A DNA stretch of 64,000 bases, taken from positions 134,060,337-134,124,336 of the forward strand of contig NW_026947485.1 in the NCBI RefSeq assembly GCF_034190915.1. The letters run 5' to 3'. Positions 35,250-45,480 of the stretch are shown one piece after another. A model generated the notes under the pieces. It was not told where the DNA came from, did no database searches, and saw nothing but the letters and a program-made list of their open reading frames with translations. The DNA is from Cavia porcellus. Lineage: Eukaryota > Chordata > Mammalia > Rodentia > Caviidae. The position numbers were made by a program, and so were the translations under genes. Numbering within the stretch: position 1 is the first letter of the stretch; every line of letters begins with the position of its first letter.

Positions 35250-36361
35250 CTATCTATCATAAGACATTGGCAAGCATTAACACAGAAAGCAAAATAAAGT
35301 AAAAAAGAGAAAATGGAAAATCACACGATACAGAAGCAAAATGCAGCCCTAGACACCCAATCCACCCAGGACAAGCCTGGAGCTCAATGAGGTAGATAAA
35401 ATTGGAAGTCAGATGCTGAAACTTGCTGAAATGATAGCAACAGAAGTGCAAAAATTAGTGGAAAAAGCTATAGAGAAAATCTCCCAGGTACAAAAATAAA
35501 TGATGCTTCAAAACAATGATATTAGACAAGACACAAAAGAATAGATGAGCATAGAAAAATGATACAAACAAAAAATGTCTAACATGGAGAAAACATGGAA
35601 TCCGTGAAACAGATTCAAACAAATCTAAGAAATTAAAACTTCCATCAAAATTGTATACCATGGGTTCAAAGAAGGAGAGGATAGAATTGTAGATCTTGAA
35701 GGCAAATTGCAACTAGTGATCATGAAAAGAAAGATATCTTAAAAATAGAAAAAGACCATGGAAAATCAGTCCAACAGCTACAAGATGGAGTAAAGAAGAA
35801 TAACATTAGATTGATTGGTATCAATGAGCAAGCTGAAGACAGTGCAAATTTCATTGAAAAATCTCTTCACAGAAGTAATGGCAGAAAACTTCCTAAGCAT
35901 GGATAAAAAATTTGACACACAAATAAATGAAGTATATAGAACTGCAAACAGCCATAATCAAAATAAAACTACACCAACACATACAATAATCAAGATTCCA
36001 GAAATTCAGCACAAAAATAGCAGCTGTTAGAGAAAAGAAATAAATCACCTATAAAGGAAAACCCATCAGAATCACAGCAGACTTCTCAATACAAACCCTC
36101 AAGTCAAGAAGGGCTTGGAGTGAAGTATTTCAAGTCCTGAAAGAAAACAACTTCCAAACCAGATTGATATATCTTGCAAAGCCATCTTACAAAATTAATG
36201 GGGAAATACAATACTTCCATGACAAAGAACAACTGAAGAGACTCATAACCACCAAACTAACCCTACAAAGAATACTGAAAGATATTCTAGACAGAGACAA
36301 AAATAACCACAATTACAAAAACAACGGCAGAAAGAAATCACCACGCAGTGCAAGTAATTAA
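35250..36361 (+). pseudogene. L1 ORF1 remnant
   Basis: L1 ORF1p is the RNA-binding chaperone of the LINE-1 particle. This copy is broken by stops and frameshifts. The best-preserved part is the C-terminal domain: 36060-36160 reads in frame like the ADFS...LQSRR...VLKENN section, and 36164-36361 continues with YLAKPSYKINGEIQYF and TTKLTLQRILKDIL. The extended C-terminus after ILKDIL resembles older L1 lineages. Non-functional. Confidence 0.8.
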
Positions 36362-36417
36362 ACAGAGGGGAAAAGCTGGTAACTAGAAGCAGGAAAACAT
36401 CATGACAAAAGGGAGTC

Positions 36418-36998
36418 AGTGCATATCAGTTATAACCATCATTAAATGCCCTTAATTCACCAATCAAAAGAAACAGACTGGCAGATTGCATCAAGAAACA
36501 AGACCCAACAATAATCTGTAAAGAAGCACATTTAACTCAAAAGAAATTGCTGGACTTAAAGTCAAAGGATGGAAAGCAATATTTCATGCAACAGGAACCC
36601 AAATAAAAGCAGGGGTAACTCTTCTGATGGAAGCCAACGTGAACTTCAAATGAAGAATGATCAAAAGAGATAAAGAAAGTAACTACATACTTGCAGGGGA
36701 AAAGTTCAAGAGGAAGACATAACAATAATAAGTAAGTATGCACCAAATAAGGGAGCACTCAACTATATAAGACAATTATTAATAGAATAGCAAATCAACT
36801 AATCAATAGCTTTAATATTCCACTATCACAGAGAGACAGATCAACTAGACAAAAATCAGCAAAGAAATATCAGAACTTAACCAAACCTGTGAACAAATGG
36901 ACTTAATAGACATTCACACAGTGAATTGCTCTCAATAACATCAGAATACACATTCTTCTCAGCTGCACTGGGTTGTTCTCTAAAATAAAATATATGAG
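36418..36998 (+). pseudogene. L1 ORF2 endonuclease-domain remnant
   Basis: Follows ORF1 after a short spacer in normal L1 order. Landmarks of the N-terminal AP-endonuclease region: the SPIKRNRLADCIKKQDP-like start (36458-36505), the LKSKDGKQYFMQQEPK-like stretch and the EYTFFSAAL-like stretch near 36945-36970. Many disruptions. It ends abruptly at a junction with inverted L1 sequence. Confidence 0.8.
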
Positions 36999-37745
36999 TG
37001 TTGGACTTTCTCAAAAACTTTTTTTGTACCTATTAAGATGATCATGTGGTTTTTGTCTTTGGCTCTGTTAATGTGATCTATTACATTTATTGATTTGGGT
37101 ATTATGTTGAGCCATCCCTGCATTTCTTGGATGAATCCCACTTAGTCATGGTGCATAATCTTCTGGATGATTTTCTATATGCTGTTTGCTAGTATCTTCT
37201 TGAGGATTTTTGTATCTATGTTCATTAGGGATATTGAATTGCTGGTCTCTTTTTTGTTTGGGTCCTTCTCTGTTTTTTTTTTTTTTTTTCTTATCAGGAT
37301 AATATTTGCCTCTGGGAATGAGTTAGGGAATATGGCTTGCCTTTCAATTTCATTCAACAGTTTAAGGCATATTGGTATTAAATTTTCTTTAAATTTCATT
37401 TAGAAATCAGCTGAGAATCTGTCAAGATCTAGGATTTTCTTTGTTGGTAAGTTTTTAATTATATTTTGAATATCATTAACTAATATTGAGTTATTCAGAA
37501 TTTTATACATTCTGATTCAGCTTTGATAATGCATATATATCTAAGAATCTGTCCATTTTTTCTTTATTTTCCATCCTGCACAAGAAAAGATTTTCAAAAT
37601 AGGTACTGATGATCTTCTGATTTCCATAGCATCTGTAATGATTTTACCCTTTCACTCTTCAGTTCTTTAGTCTTTCCTTTTTTTTAATAAGCTAACTTCT
37701 TTGAAGATAAAACACGCAGTGTATTAACAATTGTTATTTTCCTAT
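36999..37745 (-). pseudogene. L1 ORF2 reverse-transcriptase remnant, inverted
   Basis: On minus this is the RT part of L1 ORF2. 37175-37399 reads FPNSFPEANIILIRK and SLMNIDTKILKKILANSI-like text, and 37000-37170 continues with the helix-rich region ending in the AFDKIQ-equivalent. Towards 37745 it runs back into the endonuclease-RT linker. Degenerate. The T19 run at 37271-37289 (A run on minus) breaks the frame region. Confidence 0.8.
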
Positions 37746-38329
37746 CGTGTCTTGAAATTTTGTGTCATTTTTATTGATTTTTATATTTAACATTTTAAAA
37801 AAATTGTATAGTTTACTATGTTTAGATCACCATGAATGGAAAAGACTCCGGCACAATCTCACCTTTAAGTTCCTCCTGGCTCCTAAGGTCTCACATATTT
37901 CCTGGACAGAAGATCCATCTGATGGGGCGAAGGTCCCAAGAAATGCTTACTATCAGCTTACCATTCAAGAGGGAATTTTTGAATCTTCTTCTTGTCCAAC
38001 ACTTTGAAGTTTCTAGAGATGTGCTTCATTGTTTGCTAGACGTCAGTAATGGTGAGCATCCTGGCACATTACTGAGCTCTGAAAGATTATTTTTCTCAAA
38101 TGCAATAAAAACTTCTCATAGCCCCATATGAGTGAATCAAACAGCTGGCAATTACTTTCATTCATTTATAGCTGTCTAAGAGTTTTAGAGGAAAGTCTAC
38201 AGTAATCTTGGAGAAATGTGAAAGGCTACCTAGAGTCTGTGATATACCATTGGTACACTCGATCTTCACTAAGCTCCATCTTAGAACTTAGCAGGAGGAC
38301 TGCTATCTGCAGTTTGTCTTCTGTATTAT
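37746..38329. other. Unassigned DNA
   Basis: No feature recognised. The overlapping ORFs at 37762-38007 and 37832-38131 do not resemble a known protein. Confidence 0.5.
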
Positions 38330-38825
38330 TCATGACTTGAGACTACTGGATGGTAGAGCATAGTGTTTAAGAGTGTGTAGGCAGCCCCAGAATGTGCTAT
38401 GCAGAGCTCCAGCGATAGGCTACGGTAAGGACCAGGTGTCCCAAAGACAGTGCTAAAGCCATGGCTGCATTTGCATCTAGGGCTCCTCAGGCAGTAGCTG
38501 TTCCTAATTTGTCACTGAATGTTGGGTGGGAGTGTGGTTCCTAAAAAATTGTGTGTAGGATGGCAACTTTGGCCTGAGTACTCTCTGATGGGCTTGCCAA
38601 AATTTTATTGTCCCATGCTGCATTGTATGTCCTTCCACCCAGTCCCTTTCCTTCCATTTTCACTTCTGAAGTGAAGCATGTAGTGTTTGGACAACTTTTC
38701 TCCCCTACTTTTCTTTTCCTAGCTTCTTCCTCATTCCACCAGAGGCACTTATGCAAATAAAATCCTTGGGTTCTAATTCCCGTGTTGATCTCTGCTGTTT
38801 GCAGGTCTTGAAATAACTCAACTAT
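38330..38825 (+). mobile_element. ERVL-type LTR
   Basis: The 3' part follows a common mammalian ERVL LTR pattern: a pyrimidine-rich run (38700-38740), AATAAAATCCTTGGGTTCTAA (AATAAA signal at about 38755-38762) and TGATCTCTGCTGTTTGCAGG. The upstream part is less certain. The minus ORF across it is a shadow. Confidence 0.5.
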
Positions 38826-38834
38826 AGGATTCCT

Positions 38835-38960
38835 AAACCGGCAAAATCTGGGTTCTGCCACTGAATGGCTGTGAGGCCTATGTGTTACTTAACCTCATGC
38901 TACACAAAATATGGAAATAACAATAGTTATCTACTCTAGGCTTTCAAGGAATAACAGACT
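38835..38960 (+). mobile_element. MIR SINE
   Basis: GGGTTCTGCCACTGAATGGC, then CTGTGAGGCC and TTACTTAACCTCATGC, is the conserved MIR core on plus, followed by an AATAACAATAGTTATCTACT-type tail section. Confidence 0.75.
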
Positions 38961-40357
38961 TCAAACATAAAAATCATGTAAAGAGAGCTATTGTACTACA
39001 TTATACTGTCATCTTCACAATAGTTAACATGTGGAAATCTATGTGAGAAAATCCTATATAAACTGCTGTAGATGATTGTTGACATTCTTAATTTCATATT
39101 GAAAAAGAGAAAAAAGGGAAATCATTACATCTGAGAAACATGAAGAGTAAAAGCAATTTTCACATCTTCCTTATATTGATAGCACAACAATTAACAGCAC
39201 AAATGTCCACATGCATAATTTAAAAGGCCTTGTATTACTGTGTTGTCATCTTGCATAATTAGAGATAGTAAATTACAGGAGTTAGTGGGATACCATTGAA
39301 GTCTGCAGTTTCCCTGCATGTAAGTGAGACGTGTGACAAGGAATAGGAAATACACAGATGTCTAAAGAACAATAGCTGGCTTCTTGCAATTAATTTTATA
39401 AGTCTCCTAAACACAGTTGCAAAATTTAAATTATTCTAATGAAGTTTTATGAATACAAAGATCTTGAGATCAACTATCTTGAAATCTGTAGCATAATTCT
39501 ACCTTATAGTTCATGCTTTTAGAGAATTTTCTTAGAATTTAAATAATGCCAACAATTACTCAAGAGGTACTAGAACTAGATAGCTAGGTAATCTTATTTC
39601 ATGTCAGGATAAATAGATGAATGAGCCTATAAGAACACCAAGAGGGTATTTTGCTTACTGTTTCTTTATAGCTTAGTGAAATTTTAGATGTAATAAGTAA
39701 TTGGATAAGTTCAGTCACTTTCAGGATTTCTGAGTTTATGCAACATTACATCACTTGGGTCTTATATGGAAATTTTCAAGCATGTATAAAGTAGAAGTCA
39801 CTTGGTTTTGTCAACACACTGGACTATATAAGTGAGATGTTTTCTGGCACTTTTATTCCAAGATTTCTGAGGCAATGACTATTTTCATATAATCTAGTGG
39901 ATCATATTCAACCAATCAGCTTACAATCCACAGCTGTTTGGTCTGTCACATGGCTACCATCAGGATTCTGTCCAAGAACAAGCAGTAAGTGAAGCATATG
40001 GATCTATGCTCTCAAGTGAGTAAAAGCGTGTTTGATTATACAGCTGAGAGCAGTGAGCGAGAAAGGCCAGCACAAGTGTGACAGATGCAAAGCCCTGCTG
40101 GATTGCACTACACATCTGCTTTGAAAATGGGTTTCGATGAGGCTTTTATTTATATAAGGGAGTGAAGTTTCCCTGGTCTTTCTTGACTGTAAAGCAAAAT
40201 TTCTTTAAAACTGTCCAAGTAAACTGTTTATTTTAATAGGATAGCCTACTATTCAATAAAACACATGTGATGGCATGAAACAGATGTCAACACATGTGCA
40301 TACATACCTAAATGAAGTATAGATAAATGTATATTCTATATGTTTCAGCAAGACGTG
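38961..40357. other. Unassigned DNA
   Basis: No gene or repeat recognised. Confidence 0.55.
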
Positions 40358-40712
40358 CTAGTTAGGTTTCTGTTGCTGTAATAAAATAACTGAAAATTAG
40401 TTTAAAATGAGGGAAAGTTTATGTTTGCTCATGGTTTTAGAGGTCTCCATCCACATGCATCTGGCCTTGTTGCTTTTGGGCTTGTGGTAGCACAATGTAC
40501 AACATGGTGTAGAAAACTTCCCACCTCATGGTAGCTGGGAAAGAGGAGGGAGAGAGGATGGAGCTGCGGTCCAACAATGTCCTTCAGGGGCTGATCCTCC
40601 AGTGACCAAAACCTATATCCCCATTTCCCTGGACTCCATCCCTGACAGGCCTCAACACTTCCCAGCAGTGCCAGGCTGGCAATTGGTGGTCAAGCCTTTA
40701 GAATATCTTCTT
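40358..40712 (-). mobile_element. Rodent MaLR-type LTR, antisense
   Basis: On minus it ends ATTTTATTACAGCAACAGAA followed by ACCTAACTAGC, preceded by a CAAACATAAACTTTCCCTC polyadenylation region and by the ACCATGAGGTGGGAAG section. Typical rodent MaLR. Its far end is close to the B1 at 40722. Confidence 0.6.
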
Positions 40713-40721
40713 TAGGAGACT

Positions 40722-40880
40722 TTTGTTGTTGTTGTTGTATTTTTGAGACAAGGTCTTTCTATACAATTTAGGCTTGCTTTGAGCTCACACAGTAGCCCAG
40801 GCTGGTTTCAAACTTCCAATGATCCTTCTGCCTCAGCCTCCTGAGTGTGGAAATTACAGCCATGTATCACCATGCCCAGT
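40722..40880 (-). mobile_element. B1 SINE, antisense, with TSD
   Basis: Starts (plus) with (TTG)n T-rich tail, then GAGACAAGGTCTTTCTAT, AGCCCAGGCTGGTTTCAAAC and CCTGAGTGTGGAAATTACAG. Flanked by TTTAGGAGACTT (about 40711-40722) and TTTAGGGGACTG (about 40880-40891), a near-perfect target duplication. Confidence 0.9.
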
Positions 40881-41022
40881 TTAGGGGACTGTTAAATTTC
40901 AAAATATAATGAGTCTAAAATAGCATTTTCCCTTTTTAAGAAAAGTAAATTATAGTATAGTGATATGTTAAAATGACACTTTCTGCCTTACTTTGCTGAA
41001 GTTTCATGAAAGTGGATGATAA
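40881..41022 (+). repeat. 142-bp segment duplicated at 41531-41673 (source copy)
   Basis: About 93% identical by eye to 41531-41673, same orientation, offset about 650 bp. Here it is flanked upstream by the B1 target duplication and downstream by unrelated DNA. Confidence 0.9.
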
Positions 41023-41284
41023 TCTTATACTTCAAAGTAAGGCTCTAAGTCTTAATAAAAATATTGTAAAGATGTCTAAAATTTTTTGTGACATACAGAT
41101 AAATAATTACACTCAACCACGTAAAAGTTAGAGCCTAACATATTAGGTGAGTGTTTCTAGTCTCCTATGGGGACAGTATGTCATATTGTTTCCTATTTTC
41201 TATCAGAAAGGTCAGCAACTTCAAGAACTAGTTAAAAGTGTTGATGGTAGTAATTAGGAAGTAATAAGGAAAGTTTTAGTTTGA

Positions 41285-42310
41285 TTTTGAGACAGCTGTA
41301 TTGAGATAAAAGCTTTGTCTCTATTTTTCTATGCAATTTAACATAAATTTTAACAGTTCATATCCTATTTACATACCTAAATATTTATGCATCAAATGTG
41401 CACTTTTCCTTGATTTTTAAGAGCCTTAGATTTTTGTAAAACTTAGAACATTTCTGTCAACTCAAAAAACTCTCTCCTGGGGCCAGGGATTTAGCTCAGT
41501 GTCATAAGAACCTGCCTGGCAATCATGAGTTTAGGTGATTGTTAAAATTCAAAATATAATGAGTCTAAAATAGCATTTTCCCTTTTTAAGAAAAAGTAAA
41601 TTATAGCATAATGATATGTTAAAATGACACTTTCTGCCTTAGTTTGCTGAAGATTCATGAAAATGGATGATAACAAACAAACTCACTTCTATTTTTTTTT
41701 GTCAATCCGTGTTCTCATATCCAGCCTGATAACCTCTCATTTTTATGTCTCTGTACACTTGTTTTTTCCTAGGAGCCTCAATGGAATCATCCAATATGTA
41801 ATTGTGTAGGTCTTCTTTCATAGTACAATAATTTTGAGGTTCTTCCATATTGTTACATGTTGTCTACAGTTACTTATGACACCTAAATATTTTTCCAGCC
41901 TATGACACCAGAATATGTTATTTTATTCATCAGTTGATGAATTCATAAAAAATATTCATTCTTAGGTTATGATGAATAACGTTTTTATGAACATCCCATG
42001 TGCAAGTGTTTGCATGAACATATGTTCTGTTTCTCTGGGGAAGTCCTTAGAAGTGGGATGGATAAGCTATGTGAGAAGTTGTTTCCCAAAGTGACTCTCC
42101 TATTTTATATACTCCCAGAACTATGTAAACATTCTGGTTTATCCACAATTTGGCCAACGTAGTATTGTCTGTTCTTTTGATTACAGCCATATTTGTTGGT
42201 GATGGTGGCATGTAGTGCATTTAATTTGCATTTCCCTCAGGAATAGTGACACTGAGCTTCATGGCTTGTGCTTAAGACTTCATCAGTTTGTTTGGAATAT
42301 TCTAAGTCAT
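41285..42310 (-). mobile_element. L1M 3' region, antisense, interrupted
   Basis: The plus strand follows the reverse complement of an L1M 3' end: TGTATTGAGATAAAAGC, then TTAGAACATTTCTGTCAACTC up to 41475, then after an insertion CAGCCTGATAACCTCTCATT, TCATCAGTTGATGAATTCAT and TTAATTTGCATTTCCCTCAG. The split at 41476-41678 is caused by the chimeric insertion. Confidence 0.75.
41476..41678 (+). mobile_element. Chimeric insertion: SINE head plus 142-bp local copy
   Basis: 41479-41530 is the 5' part of the tRNA-Ala-type SINE (GGGGCCAGGGATTTAGCTCA ... CATGAGT). It breaks off inside the B box and joins a copy of 40881-41022 (here 41531-41673), followed by the short A-rich stretch AACAAACAAA. Likely duplications AAACTCTCT (41467-41475) and AAACTCACT (41679-41687) flank the whole unit, and L1M sequence continues on both sides. 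One retroposition event with template switching is the simplest reading. Confidence 0.65.
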
Positions 42311-43300
42311 TTGAAGGAAGTTTCATATTTTAAAAAATGTTATAGAAAGATGATCATGTTAATTACTTACTGACATGAAAATGTTCGTCTCTACGGATGT
42401 GACTGGGGAACTCTTAGTGGTTAAGGGTGACCAAGTAGTCACTGAATTTCACCCAGGATTGGAGCAGAGCCTGCCTCAGGATGGGAATCTCAAGGAGCTG
42501 TCATAGAGAAACACACTGTTGAGGAGTGTGTGTACCGAGCAGCACTGCTTTCCTAGCTCACTGACTGAAATTTCATTCAAAGACATTTATGATAATGAAG
42601 AGTTCTGTTTGATACTTTTCCTTAATCTTATTAAAACAAATGACTAAATAGCATTCATGTGTAAGAATAAGAAATAAAGCAATATAAACATCCTTTGTAC
42701 CGTCACCAATTCATTCAATCATTATGTGTGCATTTGTCAATTCAACAATGTACAGAGTGAACAAGAATCAGAAACCCAAGGCCAACTAAAACTAAGTCTT
42801 TTAAACCAACTTCAAAGATATATGAGTATATATTAAAACAAACAAAAAGCCAGAGAACATTAAAGTTCCACATTTTCTATTCTTTGGATGATCCCTGGAA
42901 TCTCCACTTCCTTTAGCAGTTTTAGGAAATAATAGTTCCTGGGAAAATCAAAAGGTTTTAGATATCTAGAGAGTATCAGATAGCATAAGGAAAGCATTAT
43001 TTGGTCTCAGAAGCTCGTCAGGGGATGATGTAAATGATCATCTCTGAGAAAAACTGAATTCGAGGATATTAAAAGCAAAACAAGAAAATGTAAGTGACAA
43101 TTAAACCAAAAATTAGTTAGAAGACACAAGGTCCAGGAATGGGGACTCAGCCATTGCAACTATTGAGAACAAAATGAGGAATTTATCTCTTATTTTAATC
43201 TTTCCCATGTTTGATAAGTAAGAAAAATAAAAAACGACTGCCTAAGAAGAAAACAAGAGTCACACGAGTAGGTGCTATTTTTCCTTACTTAATTTTACTG
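42311..43300. other. Unassigned DNA
   Basis: No gene or repeat recognised. Confidence 0.55.
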
Positions 43301-43314
43301 CTTAGTTTTCTTTT

Positions 43315-44049
43315 CCTTTATTTTTTATAATTTTTATTTTAAAGAGAATAAAACCAAGCAACATAAAACAGAATAAAGCCCATCAAAACAAAATTATATG
43401 ATACAGGACTTTAAATTAATAGGAAACAAAACAATATGCAATCAACAGTGGTTACCATAATGCTTCTTGTTGTCATCAAAATAGCTTCCCATACCTTCAG
43501 ACATAGTAAAAATCAAATAAAACAGAACAGAAGAGAACTAATAAAAGCAAAATAGTGAATGCAATGAAGGAATTCAAAGCAAGATAGTAAATCCAAAATG
43601 ACAACCATAATATATCTTGTTATCTTTGGATTAGCTGCCCATGCCATTAGAAATAATAAAATCAAACAAGACAAAAACAAAACAAAACAAAAAAAAAGAT
43701 ACAGGACTTCAAAACAAGATAAAAATGGCCACTACCTTCAGAACTGCCTGTAGAGGCTACATGGTGTATTGTTATCCTCTGAATACATGATCAGACTACC
43801 AGCTTTAGACCTGCAAAGTCAGAGAAACACTAAAAACTATGAGCATTAAATTGTATTTTACCTCGATAGCTATCGTTTTACCTGTATTTCTTTGGATCAG
43901 CTGGTTGCTTATAGTTGGGGGCGCTCTTGGTTTTACTTGTTTCCCAGCCAGTGTGCCAGAAAGAGCTGCCATCTAGTTCTCTCCATAGTCACCGGAGAAT
44001 GGCACCAACTCACGGGGAGGGATTGGCTTCTTGTCCCCCCCCCCACCAT
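43315..44049 (-). mobile_element. Unclassified retroposon, copy 2
   Basis: On minus it begins GATGGTGGGGGGGGGG and ends in an A-rich tail (TTTAAAATAAAAATTATAAA). It is flanked by CTTAGTTTTCTTTT (43301-43314) and CTTAATTTTCTTTT (44050-44063), a clear target duplication. Inside are about 2.5 diverged tandem modules of roughly 140-160 bp (near 43400, 43560 and 43698), each with a GG[TC]TACCATAATATAT-like block and an AAAACAAAACA-type run on plus. It aligns along its length with 60695-61504. No coding capacity; the ORF at 43915-44214 is not conserved in the other copies. Confidence 0.65.
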
Positions 44050-44404
44050 CTTAATTTTCTTTTAAACTTAAAGATTCCCATTTTTACTTTTATAGGTCAG
44101 TCGGGAAAAAAAAATAAGCAGCCTAGCAATTCAGAGCAGAATGGTGTTTTGCGGAGATCACCTTGCAAACGAGCAGGGGTCACAGGGAACTTTCTGGTTT
44201 ATTTTTCCTTCTGAAAGATATCGGATTGAATACTGTTAGAAATTCGAAAATTATCCTAGCCTGCTCCGTGCTGTATTTATCAGAGCAGCAGAAACTTTAT
44301 TGTTGTAAGGGACACCTAAGATTCATGTTAAAAGGGTAATTCCCTGGATCCCACTTTCAGAAATTCGGATTTAGTGCATTCTCACAACAGTCAAGAATCT
44401 TATT

Positions 44405-44617
44405 CTTTTTCTGTGCTGAAAATTGAACCCAATGCCTTTGCATTGAGTTACATTACCAGTCCTTCAAAAATTAATATTGTTATCAGTATTGTCATTATTG
44501 ATGCATGGAGACAGGGCCCCCCAACTTGCTAATTTTTTCAGACTGGGCTAGAATTTATGAGCTTGCCTCAGCATCTCAGCTTGCTGGGACTACAGGAATG
44601 TGCCACCAGACCTGATT
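44405..44617 (-). mobile_element. B1-ID composite SINE, antisense
   Basis: On plus, an ID-like unit in reverse (GTGCTGAAAATTGAACCCAA ... ACATTACCAGTCC, 44408-44463) is followed after about 36 bp by a reversed B1 (GGAGACAGGGCCCCCC ... TGCTGGGACTACAGGAATG, 44505-44617). Same B1-then-ID order as at 31688-31865. Confidence 0.65.
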
Positions 44618-44820
44618 TACAATCCACACTCTAACAAAGACCATAAACTCCAGATTTGTCAATTTACTGCAAAGGACATGAATTAATTCTTCATAGCCGA
44701 ATATGAAAAGAAAATATAATATGCATCTGTTACCTATATTTAGCTGTATATTACCTTTCCTTTATCCATTCCTCTGTTGATGGGCACCTAGGCTGTTTTA
44801 GTTATTGTGAAGAAGATGAA

Positions 44821-44842
44821 GAGAAAGGGCGGGGGGGGGGAC
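44821..44842. repeat. G run
   Basis: GGGCGGGGGGGGGGA, within purine-rich sequence. Confidence 0.9.
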
Positions 44843-44903
44843 GTGAATGAGTAGGAAATGGGTAGAGAAAATAATATATGTTTGCTCTGCTTTGTACGTA
44901 AAG

Positions 44904-45048
44904 AGCTGGGCATGATGATGCATACATGTAATCTCAGACTTGGAGGCTGAGGCAGGAGGATTACCATGAATTCAAGATCAGCCTGGGCTACATAAGCGAG
45001 TCCAAACCAGCCTTCATTACAAAGTGAGATGCTGCCAAAAGAAAAAAT
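44904..45048 (+). mobile_element. B1 SINE
   Basis: AGCTGGGCATGATGATGCAT, then GGAGGCTGAGGCAGGAGGAT and GATCAGCCTGGGCTACATAA, with an A-rich 3' end. Near full length. Confidence 0.9.
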
Positions 45049-45269
45049 TCCATGTTTCCAACAGACTCCTTTGTCTGGAGGTGGTAGAGTACTGTATTAT
45101 CAGGGGGTGATCCACCAATGAATCCATAGCTGAATGCATTGTTAGGAGGACGACCCTGGTTGGAAAGAGTTGGTCACTGGATATATGACCTGGAAGACTG
45201 AATCTCCTGTCCATCTCCTCCCTTGCTCTCTGCTTCCTGGCCACCATGAATTTGAAGCCTTTCTTTATA

Positions 45270-45271
<2 letters not shown>

Positions 45272-45318
<47 letters not shown>

Positions 45319-45480
45319 TTATTTATATACTTATATACTTAATATACTTATAACTATTTATTATAAAATATACAGATATATTTTATTTTCCATAAAATAT
45401 ATTGTATATATTATATTAAAATATATACTGATTTTTATATATGTATATATACAACATATTCATATGTATATACTTATTAT
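45272..45480. repeat. (TA)n microsatellite and AT-rich palindromic tract
   Basis: A perfect TA run at about 45273-45314 merges into about 165 bp of nearly pure A/T sequence. The ORF crossing it (Tyr/Ile runs) is a low-complexity artefact. Confidence 0.95.

Noticed and set aside
36999..37745. Twin-priming inversion of one L1
   Set aside because: Twin priming puts the inverted upstream piece before the downstream piece; here the upstream piece is direct and the downstream piece inverted.
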